This document shows positions 34,237 to 43,412 of a DNA stretch of 64,000 nucleotides, in pieces. The notes under the pieces are model-generated. The model was not told the DNA's origin, ran no database searches, and was given only the letters and a program-made list of their open reading frames with translations. Position numbers and translations under genes: made by a program. The DNA is from Bacteroidota bacterium. GTDB lineage: Bacteria; Bacteroidota; Bacteroidia; Bacteroidales; FEN-979. Each line of letters begins with the position of its first letter. Positions within the stretch are counted from its first letter, which is position 1. The stretch is from positions 1 to 64,000 of the forward strand of contig JAPLDI010000050.1 of NCBI GenBank assembly GCA_026391795.1. The letters run 5' to 3'.

Positions 34237-34989
34237 TTATTTTACTCTTGGCTTCCATATTGTTTTGGCAGTGGCACAAACCTTATTGTTCCCCTGAGTC
34301 TTGATGCTATGAACAAAGGAACCGGCATTGCTGTCTCTTTCTGTAAATGATATCAGTGTGTCACCAAATTGAGCTTCTGCAATAAACCGTCCGTCAATGG
34401 AGTGCAGATAAAAATTATCGATAATATCCTCCGGAATTGACTCTACTAACCATTGTAAATACCTGATATTGTTTACGTGCTGATTTGTATCGACATCATA
34501 CCTGTTGACCTTAAATTCCTTAATATGATTTGAAGAGTCAATGGCTTCGATCTTTTTGGTAATATCATGATTGATACATTCTTCATCAGAATATGACCAT
34601 CTCTCCTTAATGGCATCGGAAATCTGGACAGGTCTTCTCCTGTTAATATCAAAAAAGGCCCAGAGTCCTTTCGCTCTTCCGATAATAGTTCCCTGTTCAT
34701 TGTAAATAATATTCTCCCTCATCCCTTTAATCGCCGAATAACCTGATAACCAGGTTCTGATTACAATCTTATCCTTATAACGAGGATAGCGATCCACTTC
34801 CATAAATCCCGAAAGCAATACCCATCCAATATTTTGTTTTCCAAGGTCATACAAGCTGTTATTGATGGAATAACAATGATCTGCAGCCGTTTCTTCAAGT
34901 AAAGTTAAGATCGTTGTCGAGGAAGCTTCCCCGAATTTGTTCATTTCGAAATATCGTAACTCAAATTGCTTTTCAAAATAATTTTTCAA
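34237..34989 (-). CDS. Acyl-ACP thioesterase
   Basis: A 250-residue double-hotdog protein like bacterial and plant FatA/FatB. The N-terminal hotdog has ELRYFEMNKFGEASSTTIL and a conserved WVLLSGFMEVDRYPRY; the C-terminal hotdog has the catalytic NxHxNN in RYDVDTNQHVNNIRYLQW (about 162-179). It releases free fatty acids from acyl carrier protein. Cytosolic. About 160 bp separate it from the peptidase downstream, which has its own promoter. Confidence 0.9.
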   Translation of the reverse strand: MKNYFEKQFELRYFEMNKFGEASSTTILTLLEETAADHCYSINNSLYDLGKQNIGWVLLSGFMEVDRYPRYKDKIVIRTWLSGYSAIKGMRENIIYNEQGTIIGRAKGLWAFFDINRRRPVQISDAIKERWSYSDEECINHDITKKIEAIDSSNHIKEFKVNRYDVDTNQHVNNIRYLQWLVESIPEDIIDNFYLHSIDGRFIAEAQFGDTLISFTERDSNAGSFVHSIKTQGNNKVCATAKTIWKPRVK

Positions 34990-35194
34990 TGCCTATTTCT
35001 ATTAAGGATTATTGTATCGTTCAATTGCGGTCAGGTTCTTAACCATGGCGCCCGGCCGGTATCCATTTTGCGGGTAATAGCAGACTTTATCTTTACTTTT
35101 TGTTTCTACGCGAATAGGCACAATTACTTTTCATAACCGACAAACCCCGCATAAATGCTGCCGTATGTTAGCGCGTGCTAAAATAGGAAGGAAA

Positions 35195-36580
35195 TCAATT
35201 CTTACAAAATTTCCCACTGTGAATTGAACTTTCAGTTCTTACTTTTACGATGTAAATTCCGGCAGGATAATTTTCAACGTCTAAAATAATCCTCTCTTCC
35301 GTGGGTTGGGTCTCAAGGATCTTTTTTCCTGTCAGATTGTAAACTTCAATATTTTTATTACTACCATCAATACGGTTAAGATCAATCGTCAGGTTATCTG
35401 CAACAGGATTGGGATTAAGAAGAAATCCCGATTCCTGAGGTTCATTCAATCCCACATTGACGTCATCATATTTCATCACAGTGGCTTTATAGGTATTTAA
35501 TATCTCCCCTGTGAAGGCAAAATGGGGTATGCCTGAAGGACTGAACTTTAGCTCGCTAAAAGCAGCACTATAGGAAGTGAATCCTGGTGATCCTACAACA
35601 ACCCAACCGGTTCCGTCAAATTTCAGGACTGTCGCTTTATGGTTTTGAATATAATCGTCGAATGCCAGGTGCGGTTCCCCCGATGGACTGAAAGCAAGGC
35701 TTGTACCATTGACCTGTCCGGGTGAGCAACCGGGAACTCCAACACTCACCCAATTGGTTCCATCAAATTTCATGACGGTGGCTTCATAGGAAATGGCAGC
35801 ATCAACATACGCCACATAAGGCTCCCCTGAGGGGCTAAAGGCAAGGCTTGTATAGAAAACCTCGGCGGTCGAGAAACCTGGTGATCCAACATTTACCCAG
35901 TTGGAGCCATCAAATTTCATGACGGTTGCCTTCCACGATGTTCCGGCATCCTGGTAAGCCACATAAGGCTGACCTGAGGGGTCAAAGGCAAAGCTGATAT
36001 ACCAGCCGGATCCGGCAGAAAAGGCAACTGCCCCGACATACACCCAACTGGTTCCGTCGAACCTCATGACAGCCGTGTTATTATAGCCACAGTGACCGCC
36101 AAAAGCAACGTACGGCTCACCGGTGGGGCTGAAAACGAGCTTTGTATAGTTGGCGTGAATGTCTGAGAACCCCCGTGATCCAACGTATACCCAATTGGTC
36201 CCATCAAATTTCATTACACTGGCCTTGATGGAGCAGGCGGAATCCTGGAATGCCACATAGGGTTCACCTGACGGACTAAAGGCCAGGCTGATAAAATCCG
36301 TAGGACCTTCTGAGAAGCCAGCGGACCCAATCGTCACCCAATCGGATCCGTCGAATCTCATGACGGTAACTTTGCTGCCATTTGCACGATCACGGAATCC
36401 CAGGCAAGGCTGGCCCGACAAGTTGAAGGCCAGGCTGGGTGAGTAAGCGTTACCTGGATTGAAAGATGCATTCCCGATATTTACCCACTTGGATTCAAGG
36501 GGGGCCGATTCAATCCGGTTTTGCTGGGCAAAAACAACAACCGGAATCAGGAATGACAAAATGTAAACAATCGTTTTCAT
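35195..36580 (-). CDS. T9SS-sorted seven-repeat propeller-like protein, paralogue
   Basis: A 461-residue paralogue of 635-2032. Signal peptide (to about FAQQ), seven units of about 48 residues (AFSPSGEPYVAY..A.S.KATVMKFDGSNWVNVGSPGFS), then a type A T9SS domain (LNPNPVADNLTIDLN ... PAGIYIVKV ... GKFCKN). A seven-bladed propeller is inferred. It lies downstream of a YCF48-repeat gene on the same strand, exactly as its paralogue does, forming a duplicated two-gene module. The 132-bp gap between them has no clear promoter. Confidence 0.9.
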   Translation of the reverse strand: MKTIVYILSFLIPVVVFAQQNRIESAPLESKWVNIGNASFNPGNAYSPSLAFNLSGQPCLGFRDRANGSKVTVMRFDGSDWVTIGSAGFSEGPTDFISLAFSPSGEPYVAFQDSACSIKASVMKFDGTNWVYVGSRGFSDIHANYTKLVFSPTGEPYVAFGGHCGYNNTAVMRFDGTSWVYVGAVAFSAGSGWYISFAFDPSGQPYVAYQDAGTSWKATVMKFDGSNWVNVGSPGFSTAEVFYTSLAFSPSGEPYVAYVDAAISYEATVMKFDGTNWVSVGVPGCSPGQVNGTSLAFSPSGEPHLAFDDYIQNHKATVLKFDGTGWVVVGSPGFTSYSAAFSELKFSPSGIPHFAFTGEILNTYKATVMKYDDVNVGLNEPQESGFLLNPNPVADNLTIDLNRIDGSNKNIEVYNLTGKKILETQPTEERIILDVENYPAGIYIVKVRTESSIHSGKFCKN

Positions 36581-36712
36581 CTCGTTTGGGGTTTTAAGAT
36601 TCTTCTTAATGTGCGCTGATCACGCTGCGTATAGCACCAGTGGCGATAAACCCATCACTACAACGAAAACCCTTTTCACCATTGGTGTTGCACGCCTGTT
36701 GAGGGCAGGGCT

Positions 36713-37915
36713 TTATTCTTTAATTATTTTTCCTACATCAATCGTTTTATCATTTTGTAATCTTATTAAATAAACTCCTGATGGGATATTTCCAATATCT
36801 ATTCGCGTTCTCTTATTAATGACCTTCTGTACGATCAGTTCAAGGCCCCTGACATTCGAAATTGATATGTATGGATTCCCTGTTACCGATGAACACTCGA
36901 TTGTGATTTCATCGTGTGCCGGATTGGGATAAAATCTCATAAGTGGTGAAGCAGATAAACTTCCATGTATTCCGACTCCCCCGCCATTTGTGGTTTTCAG
37001 AATCAAGCCACTATCACCGACTACATAACCTGTATTTACGTCGGTAAAATAGATTGAATGTAAATATTTTGCAGTTCCTGAAAACTCACTTGTCCAATCC
37101 GCGCCGCCATTCATGGTAGTTAGAATTACACCATTATCTCCGACAGCATAACCTGTATTTAAGCCTGCAAAAAATACGGATCTTAACCCATTCACTATGC
37201 CGGTGACCTGATTAATCCAACCGGTTCCTCCGTTTGTAGTTTTTAGTATTATTCCACTATCACCCACAGCATAACCTGTACTCATATCAGTAAAATAAAC
37301 GGAATATAAATTATGGATTGTACCTGATGACTGGGCTACCCATGTTAACCCTCCATCTGTTGTTTTTATAATGGTTCCACTGTCACCAACGGCATACCCG
37401 GTATTTACTGTCGGGAAATATACTGACTCCAGCCAGTTTTTTGTGTTTCCATTAGAAATGGGCAGGAAATAGTTTCCATTTGTTGTTTTTTCAACTACCC
37501 CGCCACCGCTTAGACCACTGGCCGCGACAAGATATCCCGTGTCAATGGCAGGGAAATAAATAGAAGTTATCCGATAAAACCAGGGATTAAGCAATGTTAG
37601 ATCCCAGTTAATACCTCCGTTAATTGTTTTTAACAATATCCCATTATCACCGGCGGTCCACCCTGTTTTAGTATCCAGAAAATGAATGGAATGAAACCAT
37701 TCTGAAGTGCCCGAAGTTAATATCGCCCAGTTTGTGCCACCATTTGTGGTTTTCAGGATTATTCCTCCTTCACCTGATATATACCCGGTATCCGTAGCAG
37801 GAAAATAAACAGAGGATAATACATTGGCCGTCCCTGAATTCAGGATTGTCCAGTTTTGTGCATTTACTTCAGTCAATGCAATCAAAGAAATTAATAACAT
37901 GTAGAGCTTTTTCAT
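36713..37915 (-). CDS. T9SS-sorted YCF48-repeat protein, seven repeats
   Basis: A 400-residue paralogue of 3218-5338 with half as many repeats. Signal peptide (to about VNAQ), seven YCF48/BNR units (GYAVGDSGTIIKTTDGGLTW and variants), then a type A T9SS domain (FYPNPAHDEITIECS ... PSGVYLIRL ... GKIIKE). Seven units fit a single propeller, against two in the paralogue. The 11-bp-repeat hairpin at 38101-38222 lies upstream, as with the paralogue. Confidence 0.9.
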   Translation of the reverse strand: MKKLYMLLISLIALTEVNAQNWTILNSGTANVLSSVYFPATDTGYISGEGGIILKTTNGGTNWAILTSGTSEWFHSIHFLDTKTGWTAGDNGILLKTINGGINWDLTLLNPWFYRITSIYFPAIDTGYLVAASGLSGGGVVEKTTNGNYFLPISNGNTKNWLESVYFPTVNTGYAVGDSGTIIKTTDGGLTWVAQSSGTIHNLYSVYFTDMSTGYAVGDSGIILKTTNGGTGWINQVTGIVNGLRSVFFAGLNTGYAVGDNGVILTTMNGGADWTSEFSGTAKYLHSIYFTDVNTGYVVGDSGLILKTTNGGGVGIHGSLSASPLMRFYPNPAHDEITIECSSVTGNPYISISNVRGLELIVQKVINKRTRIDIGNIPSGVYLIRLQNDKTIDVGKIIKE

Positions 37916-38100
37916 TTTTTCCCCCTTATATTAGGTCGTGAGATTTTTTTATGCCTTGCCCCCAACGCTTGCACAAATTCCTGAGTTGAGGTTGTCCGGC
38001 AAAGCCAGATCCTGGAATTAACATTGCAATATAATGAAAATAGCTGTAATATTTACTGTAACCGGGAATTTTTGTTTTCAGGGGACACTCTGCAGAAGAT
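37916..38100. other. Intergenic region upstream of the YCF48 gene
   Basis: No gene seen. It contains GCCCCCAACGCTTGCAC and GTTGTCCGGCAA, which can pair partly as TTGCC/GGCAA and CAAC/GTTG. With the hairpin it makes a 342-bp gap before the radical SAM gene. Confidence 0.4.
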
Positions 38101-38222
38101 CTACAGTCTTCCTACAGTCTTCCTACAGTCTTCCTATAAGGTCAAAATGTTTTTTGCATTTTGTTTCTGAAGCGAGACTGTAGGAAGCTTATAGGAAGAC
38201 TGTAGGAAGACTGTAGGACTGA
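38101..38222. repeat. Second long hairpin with 11-bp tandem-repeat arms
   Basis: The left arm is CTACAGTCTTC three times (38101-38133) plus CTATAAG. The right arm (about 38175-38222) is the reverse complement with the same 11-bp period (GAAGACTGTAG units and one CTTATAG). The loop is about 34 bp. It begins about 35 bp after the stop of the minus-strand radical SAM gene. Its sequence is unrelated to the hairpin at 5616-5745, but the period, arm size and genomic position match. Confidence 0.85.
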
Positions 38223-38257
38223 AATTACGAAGTCAGGCAAACTCATCAACTCATCAT

Positions 38258-39199
38258 CTATCTCCCAAATGGCTGATCCTTCTCAAAATCAGGCCTGTAA
38301 TGATCAGCACTGCTCAACTCCTGGATCCATCCGTTTTCCATACCCAGCCGCTCCATCTCATTCACAACCGTTGCATATTCCTCAGGAGAGACCTTGTTTT
38401 GCAACACGGGATGGCAGCTTACCATTAGCGTCGGGTAATATTGCGACATCAGCGAAACATGAATCTTCGGGGAAAGTTCTTCAGCAATAAAATTGATGAC
38501 CTTCAGGCTGTTGCCGGCATGACCCGGCAGGACAAGGTGCCGGATAATAATTCCTGACTCAGCGGTCCCCTCTTTCCCGGTATGAAGGACGGCGCCTTTT
38601 TGCCGGAACATCTCCTTAAGGGCCATTGACGCCATTTCAGGATAATCAGGCGCATCGGAATATTCTCCGGCCAGCGTGGATTCCATGTATTTCAGATCCG
38701 GCAGGTAGACATCGATCATCCCTTCCAGCAGACGCAGGGTTGATGGCTTGTCGTAGCCGTTTGAGTTGTATACCCATACCGGCTTATACCCCAGGGACTC
38801 GATGCAGCGGATGATGATCATCACCTGCGGGATGAAATGCGACGGCGAAACGAACCCTACCCGGGTGATGCCAGCATCCAGAAAGCCACTCACCTGACGG
38901 ATCACTTCCTCCAATTCCATCGCATCGCTACTGACAGCCAGCCGGTTATCACTGATCTGGTAGTTCTGGCAGTAGATGCACTGCAGGTTGCAATGGGCAA
39001 AGAACAGGTTGCAAATCCCCTCCTCCCCGCTGATGGCAGGTTCCTCACCATGATGGATGCATATGGAGGAGATACAGAACGAAGCATTGCTCTTGCAATA
39101 CCCCAAATCCTCAGAGAAACGGTCTGCAGTGCATTCGCGGGGACAGAGATCGCAGTCGTGCAATTTTTCCAGCGGATCAAGAAACGGGGTTAAATCCAT
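38258..39199 (-). CDS. Radical SAM protein, PFL-activase-like
   Basis: I chose the start MDLTPFLDPLEKLHDCDLCPREC (313 residues): the track start would place a perfect -7 box (39251-39244) inside the gene. Two Cys motifs are seen: an N-terminal CDLCPRECTADR and the radical SAM CNLQCIYCQN (about 77-86, CxxxCxxC after ICNLFFAHC). This is the PflA-like subgroup of unknown substrate common in anaerobes. Cytosolic, oxygen-sensitive chemistry expected. Divergent from the HAD gene. Confidence 0.85.
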   Translation of the reverse strand: MDLTPFLDPLEKLHDCDLCPRECTADRFSEDLGYCKSNASFCISSICIHHGEEPAISGEEGICNLFFAHCNLQCIYCQNYQISDNRLAVSSDAMELEEVIRQVSGFLDAGITRVGFVSPSHFIPQVMIIIRCIESLGYKPVWVYNSNGYDKPSTLRLLEGMIDVYLPDLKYMESTLAGEYSDAPDYPEMASMALKEMFRQKGAVLHTGKEGTAESGIIIRHLVLPGHAGNSLKVINFIAEELSPKIHVSLMSQYYPTLMVSCHPVLQNKVSPEEYATVVNEMERLGMENGWIQELSSADHYRPDFEKDQPFGR

Positions 39200-39219
39200 C
39201 AATGAATGCAGTTTTTCCG

Positions 39220-39251
39220 TACTTTTGAAGTTTATTAACGTCACAAAAGTA
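39220..39251. promoter_or_regulatory. Face-to-face -7 boxes of two divergent genes
   Basis: TACTTTTG (39220-39227, plus strand, for the HAD gene) and TACTTTTG on the minus strand (39251-39244, for the radical SAM gene) form an inverted repeat with 9-bp arms, GTACTTTTG...CAAAAGTAC, and 16 bp between. Predicted start sites fall within a few bases of each other, so polymerase would compete. Neither has a good TTG at the normal distance. Confidence 0.5.
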
Positions 39252-39259
39252 CGCAATTC

Positions 39260-39925
39260 ATGAAGATGGAATCCTCAAAGTACACGCATATCATCTGGGA
39301 CTGGAACGGAACTCTCCTGGACGACAGCTGGCTGTGCGTGGAAGTCATGAACTCAATGCTCTCCGCCAGGAACCTTCCTTTGCTGACACTGGAACGCTAC
39401 CGCGAGATCTTTGATTTCCCGGTAAAGGCTTATTATGAAAAGCTGGGATTTAATTTTAAAAAGGAATCGTTTGAGGTTGTGGGAATGGATTTTATGAACG
39501 GGTACAACCTGAAGCAGAAGGAATGCTGGCTCCAGGAAGATGCCGTGAACAGCCTGAAGTGCATCGCCGACAGCGGATACCATCAGAGTGTTCTGTCGGC
39601 CAGGGAACAGAATGAATTGCGGCAGGAGATCATTGACCGCAAGGTGTCAGGTTATTTTGACTTTGTTGACGGCCTGGATGATCACTATGCACACGGAAAG
39701 ACGGACGTGGGGATCAGGCTGCTGAAAGAGATGGGCGTGGAAAAGCGAAAGATCCTGTTTATCGGGGATACCTGCCATGATGCAGAAGTGGCTAAAGAAC
39801 TGGAGATTGACTGCATCCTGGTCCCCAACGGGCATCATTCAAAGCAAAGACTGAGAAAAACCGGTTGTCCGATCGTTAAATCACTGGATAAATTAAGCGG
39901 ATACTTATGCAATCGTGTCGGATAA
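39260..39925 (+). CDS. HAD-family phosphatase
   Basis: A 221-residue HAD hydrolase with motif I DWNGTLLDDS (Asp nucleophile, about 15), motif II at SVLSARE, and motif IV ILFIGDTCHDAEVAKEL (about 161-177). It resembles phosphoglycolate phosphatase and Gph-like sugar-phosphate phosphatases; substrate unknown. The end overlaps the start of the large glycosidase by 19 bp, so the two are coupled and it may recycle a sugar phosphate in the same pathway. Confidence 0.88.
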   Translation: MKMESSKYTHIIWDWNGTLLDDSWLCVEVMNSMLSARNLPLLTLERYREIFDFPVKAYYEKLGFNFKKESFEVVGMDFMNGYNLKQKECWLQEDAVNSLKCIADSGYHQSVLSAREQNELRQEIIDRKVSGYFDFVDGLDDHYAHGKTDVGIRLLKEMGVEKRKILFIGDTCHDAEVAKELEIDCILVPNGHHSKQRLRKTGCPIVKSLDKLSGYLCNRVG

Positions 39926-42900
39926 AGATCCTTCTGTTTGTACTCTTCCTGATTACCTTCTGGGCAGCCGATGCCAGTGCCCAGGCAACAAAAGGCACCA
40001 CCTTCCGCACGCATAATTACTACCTCTCTTCCGTAAAGAAAACAGTAAAATTACCGGATTCCATTGGTATGGTTGCTTTCCTGGGAGATGTCCCGGAAGC
40101 AGAGATGGATAAAGAGTCGCGTGCAGCCTTTGATTTTCTGAAAAGCCTGAAGGGGTATTACCCGGTTTATCTGACCTTCAGGGAGATCAAAAAGAACCCG
40201 AAACTTCTGGATTCATTCAAACTGGCCTGGTTCCACAGGCAGGATACGGCCCGGTTCTCATCAACCGAGTCAGATAAGAAAGTAATAAACGGAATTCTGG
40301 GTTTTCTGGATAAGGGCGGTGACCTGCTGCTAACGCTGAATGCTTTCCGGTATATCAATACCCTGGGTATCGAGCCCGTTCTTCCCACCGACAGCATAAA
40401 AACCTCCCGGGACGATGGTTACGGGCGCAAGCTGGGACTCCATTCATTTCTTGACCATCCTGTTTTTGATGGGATGTTCGGCGGTTCTTATGTCATGATG
40501 CCTTTTAAAGACACCGCGTTCAGGATAACAGGCTTCTTCGGGAGTTCTGTTCCCGGAAAAGGGAAAGTCACCGGTGTGGACTGGGATTATATTTTCCTGA
40601 GGGAGGAGTCAAAGCTGATGCTTGAATACAATGCCGGGAAAGGTAAGGTGATCGCAATTGGCGGATATACCTGCTATTCGGTTCCGAACATGAACCGGAT
40701 CCACCTGGAACTGTTCACTGCCAATATCTTCAGGTATTTCCGGTCTGCCGCTTCGCACACTGAAATCCGCTGCTGGGATTACACTCCGGCCTCAGTTTAC
40801 AGCCTGCCCGGGAAGGTGCAGGACACAGACCCTCTGTTTGCAGCTATCCCTGCCAGCGAAAAATGGGAGATTCCCGATGATCCCCTGGCCCTTTCCGATC
40901 GCTATTCTTCCGGAAACTTCTGGGACGTTGCAGGAGAACGGCTCCTTACCATGGGAAATGAAAACGGGGGTATTGAAGAGATCTGGGCACACCCCTTCAT
41001 GGCTTTCCGGGATTATGAAGTGGGTTTGAGGTTTGAATATAAGGATAGCATCTACTGGTTGAAGGACGAACGGCCGGAAACTGAGGTTCTCCCCTGGTGT
41101 TTCAAACGAACCTATAAATTTCCGCGTGCCTATCTTCAGGAAATTATATCCAATGATCCTTATGAGCCCGACGGGGTTATCCATTATGAATATCAGGGTG
41201 TTTATCCTGCCGAACTGGTGGTGAAGGTAAAGAGCAACCTGAGGCTGATGTGGCCCTATTCTGAAAAAGTACTCGGTTCGATGGGTCATGCCTATGACCA
41301 GGATTATCATGGCTTCCTGATTCAGGATCAGTCGGGAACGTTTGTTTCCATGATCGGGGCGAACCGGAAACCCGATGTTTATTCCATCGGGCAATTTTCA
41401 GATTTTGAGTATAAAAAAGGCAGTAAGACGTTTGAAGGGATCCCGTCAGGGGAACTCAGGGTTACCGGGTTGCTGACCTATTCGCTGGCGATGGTCGACC
41501 GGATGGATGTTGTCTATGCCGCGACCAGCGAAGGTGTAAAGAAGACAAGTCTCTATTTCGAAGCTTCACTGCGGTCGCCACGGATGATCGTTGAGCGGGC
41601 AAAAAGCCACACTGACAGCCTGCTTGCGAACAACCTTATGATCACAAGTCCGGATGCGGAATTCAACAGGGGTTACCGCTGGGCGCTCCTTGCCACCGAC
41701 CGGTTTTTTGTAAACACGCCCGGAATGGGAAAGTCGCTGGTGGCGGGTTATTCAACGACAAGCACCGGCTGGGATGGCGGCCACAAGGTGAACGGGAGGC
41801 CGGGGTACGGGTGGTATTTCGGCCGTGACGGGGAATGGAGCGGGTTCGCCCTTCTCGATTATGGCGCTTTTGAAAAGGTCAGGTCAGTTCTTGAATTCTA
41901 TTGCAGGTACCAGGATATTTCCGGAAAGATCCTGCATGAAGCCACAACTTCCGGCGTGGTGCATTATGATGCAGCCGACGCCACCCCGCTTTTCATCGTC
42001 CTTGCCGGGCGATATTTCCGTCATGCCCAGGATACCGCTTTTCTCCGTTCCATCTGGCCTTCTGTCAGGAAAGCCGTTGATTTCTGCTTTTCCACCGATA
42101 CCGATCATGATCACCTGATTGAGAACACCAACGTGGGCCACGGATGGGTGGAAGGCGGCGAACTTTATGGCTCACATGCAACGCTTTATATGCAGGGATG
42201 CTGGGCCGCAGCCCTGCTGGAGACGGCCAACATGGCCGCAGCAATGAAAAGCCCGGAAGCCGAAAGTTATACGCTCGAAGCCGGCATCGTGAAGAGCCTT
42301 ATCAATACCCGTTTCTGGAAGCCTTCACTGAGATATTATTCCTACGGGATGGACAAAAACCTTACCTACCGGTCTGAACCAACTGTTCTCCCCGCGGTTC
42401 CCCTCTTATTTAAAATGGCGGATCCTGAGAAGGCAAAACCTGTTCTTGAACAGCTGGCTTCCAATGCTTTTTCCACCAACTGGGGGACACGGATCCTGCG
42501 CGAGGACAGTCCCTTCTTTAAGCCGACAGGCTATCACTACGGCAGTGTATGGCCCCTCTTTACCGGCTGGACTGCACTTGCCGAATATGCTTACGGCAAC
42601 TATCCCCAGGGATTCTCCCACATCATGAACAACCTGAATATCTACAAGAACTGGGGAAAAGGATTTGTCGAGGAGGTCATGAACGGTGCCAGCTACCAGC
42701 CTTCGGGCGTTTGTCCGCACCAATGCTGGTCGGAGACGATGGTGCTTCAGCCGGCCATCGAGGGTCTGCTCGGTTTCAAAATCGATGGATCAGAAAACAA
42801 GGTCATCCTTACACCGCATTTTCCGGCCAGTTGGGATTCCGTCAATGTGAGGAACCTGAGGATCGGGAATTCGGTCTTCGATTTTTGCATGAAACGAATG

Positions 42901-43404
42901 AAAGGGAGCTGTTTTTTTACCTTCACGCCACAGGGGACCCTGCCAATCAAGGTGGAGTTCACCCCTGCCTTCCCCGCAGGAACAAGGTTCATTCATGTTC
43001 TGAAAGATGGAAAAGAGACACCGTTTGCCACTTTTAATGACCAGAAAAACACCTATGTGCTTACCACCCTTATCCTGAGTGAATCCAGTTCGCTCCGGAT
43101 GGAGTATGATAAAGGCATTGAGGTGCTGCCTGCCGTAGCTGACCCCCACCCCGGCTCCCGTCCGGAGGGACTGAGAATTATCTCTACACAGTATTCCGGT
43201 TATACATATTACATCGGAGTAGAGGGAGAAAGTAATACTTCAGGTAATGTTGATTTATATATTCATAATCAGAATATTGAAAAAATTGAAAACGGAACAA
43301 TTCAAGGCTGGGACGGGGAGATTTGCCACCTGGTCGTTGATTTTGGCAGCAGCCTGGCAAAGTACCAGAACAAGACCATTATTATCCATCTCAGGCAATC
43401 GTAA
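39907..43404 (+). CDS. Large secreted glycosidase, debranching-enzyme-like
   Basis: A 1165-residue secreted protein: signal peptide (to about DASAQ, residue 26), a GATase-like Rossmann domain (about 55-280, GMVAFLGDVPEAEMDK... GKGKVIAIGGYT), a beta-sandwich (about 280-560), and an (alpha/alpha)6 barrel (about 590-960) like amylo-alpha-1,6-glucosidases: GRPGYGWYFGRDGEWSGFALLDYG, GHGWVEGGELYGSH, HYGSVWPLFTGWTALAEYA, VCPHQCWSETMVLQP. A beta-sandwich closes it. Acidic residues in GRDGEW and WVEGGE are catalytic candidates. Substrate unknown; an alpha-glucan or other branched glycan is possible. Confidence 0.85.
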   Translation: MQSCRIKILLFVLFLITFWAADASAQATKGTTFRTHNYYLSSVKKTVKLPDSIGMVAFLGDVPEAEMDKESRAAFDFLKSLKGYYPVYLTFREIKKNPKLLDSFKLAWFHRQDTARFSSTESDKKVINGILGFLDKGGDLLLTLNAFRYINTLGIEPVLPTDSIKTSRDDGYGRKLGLHSFLDHPVFDGMFGGSYVMMPFKDTAFRITGFFGSSVPGKGKVTGVDWDYIFLREESKLMLEYNAGKGKVIAIGGYTCYSVPNMNRIHLELFTANIFRYFRSAASHTEIRCWDYTPASVYSLPGKVQDTDPLFAAIPASEKWEIPDDPLALSDRYSSGNFWDVAGERLLTMGNENGGIEEIWAHPFMAFRDYEVGLRFEYKDSIYWLKDERPETEVLPWCFKRTYKFPRAYLQEIISNDPYEPDGVIHYEYQGVYPAELVVKVKSNLRLMWPYSEKVLGSMGHAYDQDYHGFLIQDQSGTFVSMIGANRKPDVYSIGQFSDFEYKKGSKTFEGIPSGELRVTGLLTYSLAMVDRMDVVYAATSEGVKKTSLYFEASLRSPRMIVERAKSHTDSLLANNLMITSPDAEFNRGYRWALLATDRFFVNTPGMGKSLVAGYSTTSTGWDGGHKVNGRPGYGWYFGRDGEWSGFALLDYGAFEKVRSVLEFYCRYQDISGKILHEATTSGVVHYDAADATPLFIVLAGRYFRHAQDTAFLRSIWPSVRKAVDFCFSTDTDHDHLIENTNVGHGWVEGGELYGSHATLYMQGCWAAALLETANMAAAMKSPEAESYTLEAGIVKSLINTRFWKPSLRYYSYGMDKNLTYRSEPTVLPAVPLLFKMADPEKAKPVLEQLASNAFSTNWGTRILREDSPFFKPTGYHYGSVWPLFTGWTALAEYAYGNYPQGFSHIMNNLNIYKNWGKGFVEEVMNGASYQPSGVCPHQCWSETMVLQPAIEGLLGFKIDGSENKVILTPHFPASWDSVNVRNLRIGNSVFDFCMKRMKGSCFFTFTPQGTLPIKVEFTPAFPAGTRFIHVLKDGKETPFATFNDQKNTYVLTTLILSESSSLRMEYDKGIEVLPAVADPHPGSRPEGLRIISTQYSGYTYYIGVEGESNTSGNVDLYIHNQNIEKIENGTIQGWDGEICHLVVDFGSSLAKYQNKTIIIHLRQS

Positions 43405-43412
43405 CAGGATCT

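Noticed and set aside
35110-35194. Possible integron attC-like site (GCACGCGCTAACATACGGCAGC on the minus strand) and similar GC-rich palindromes near 36600 and 37970
   Set aside because: There is no integron integrase, no array of cassettes with consistent sites, and the core sequences do not match the attC consensus at both ends.
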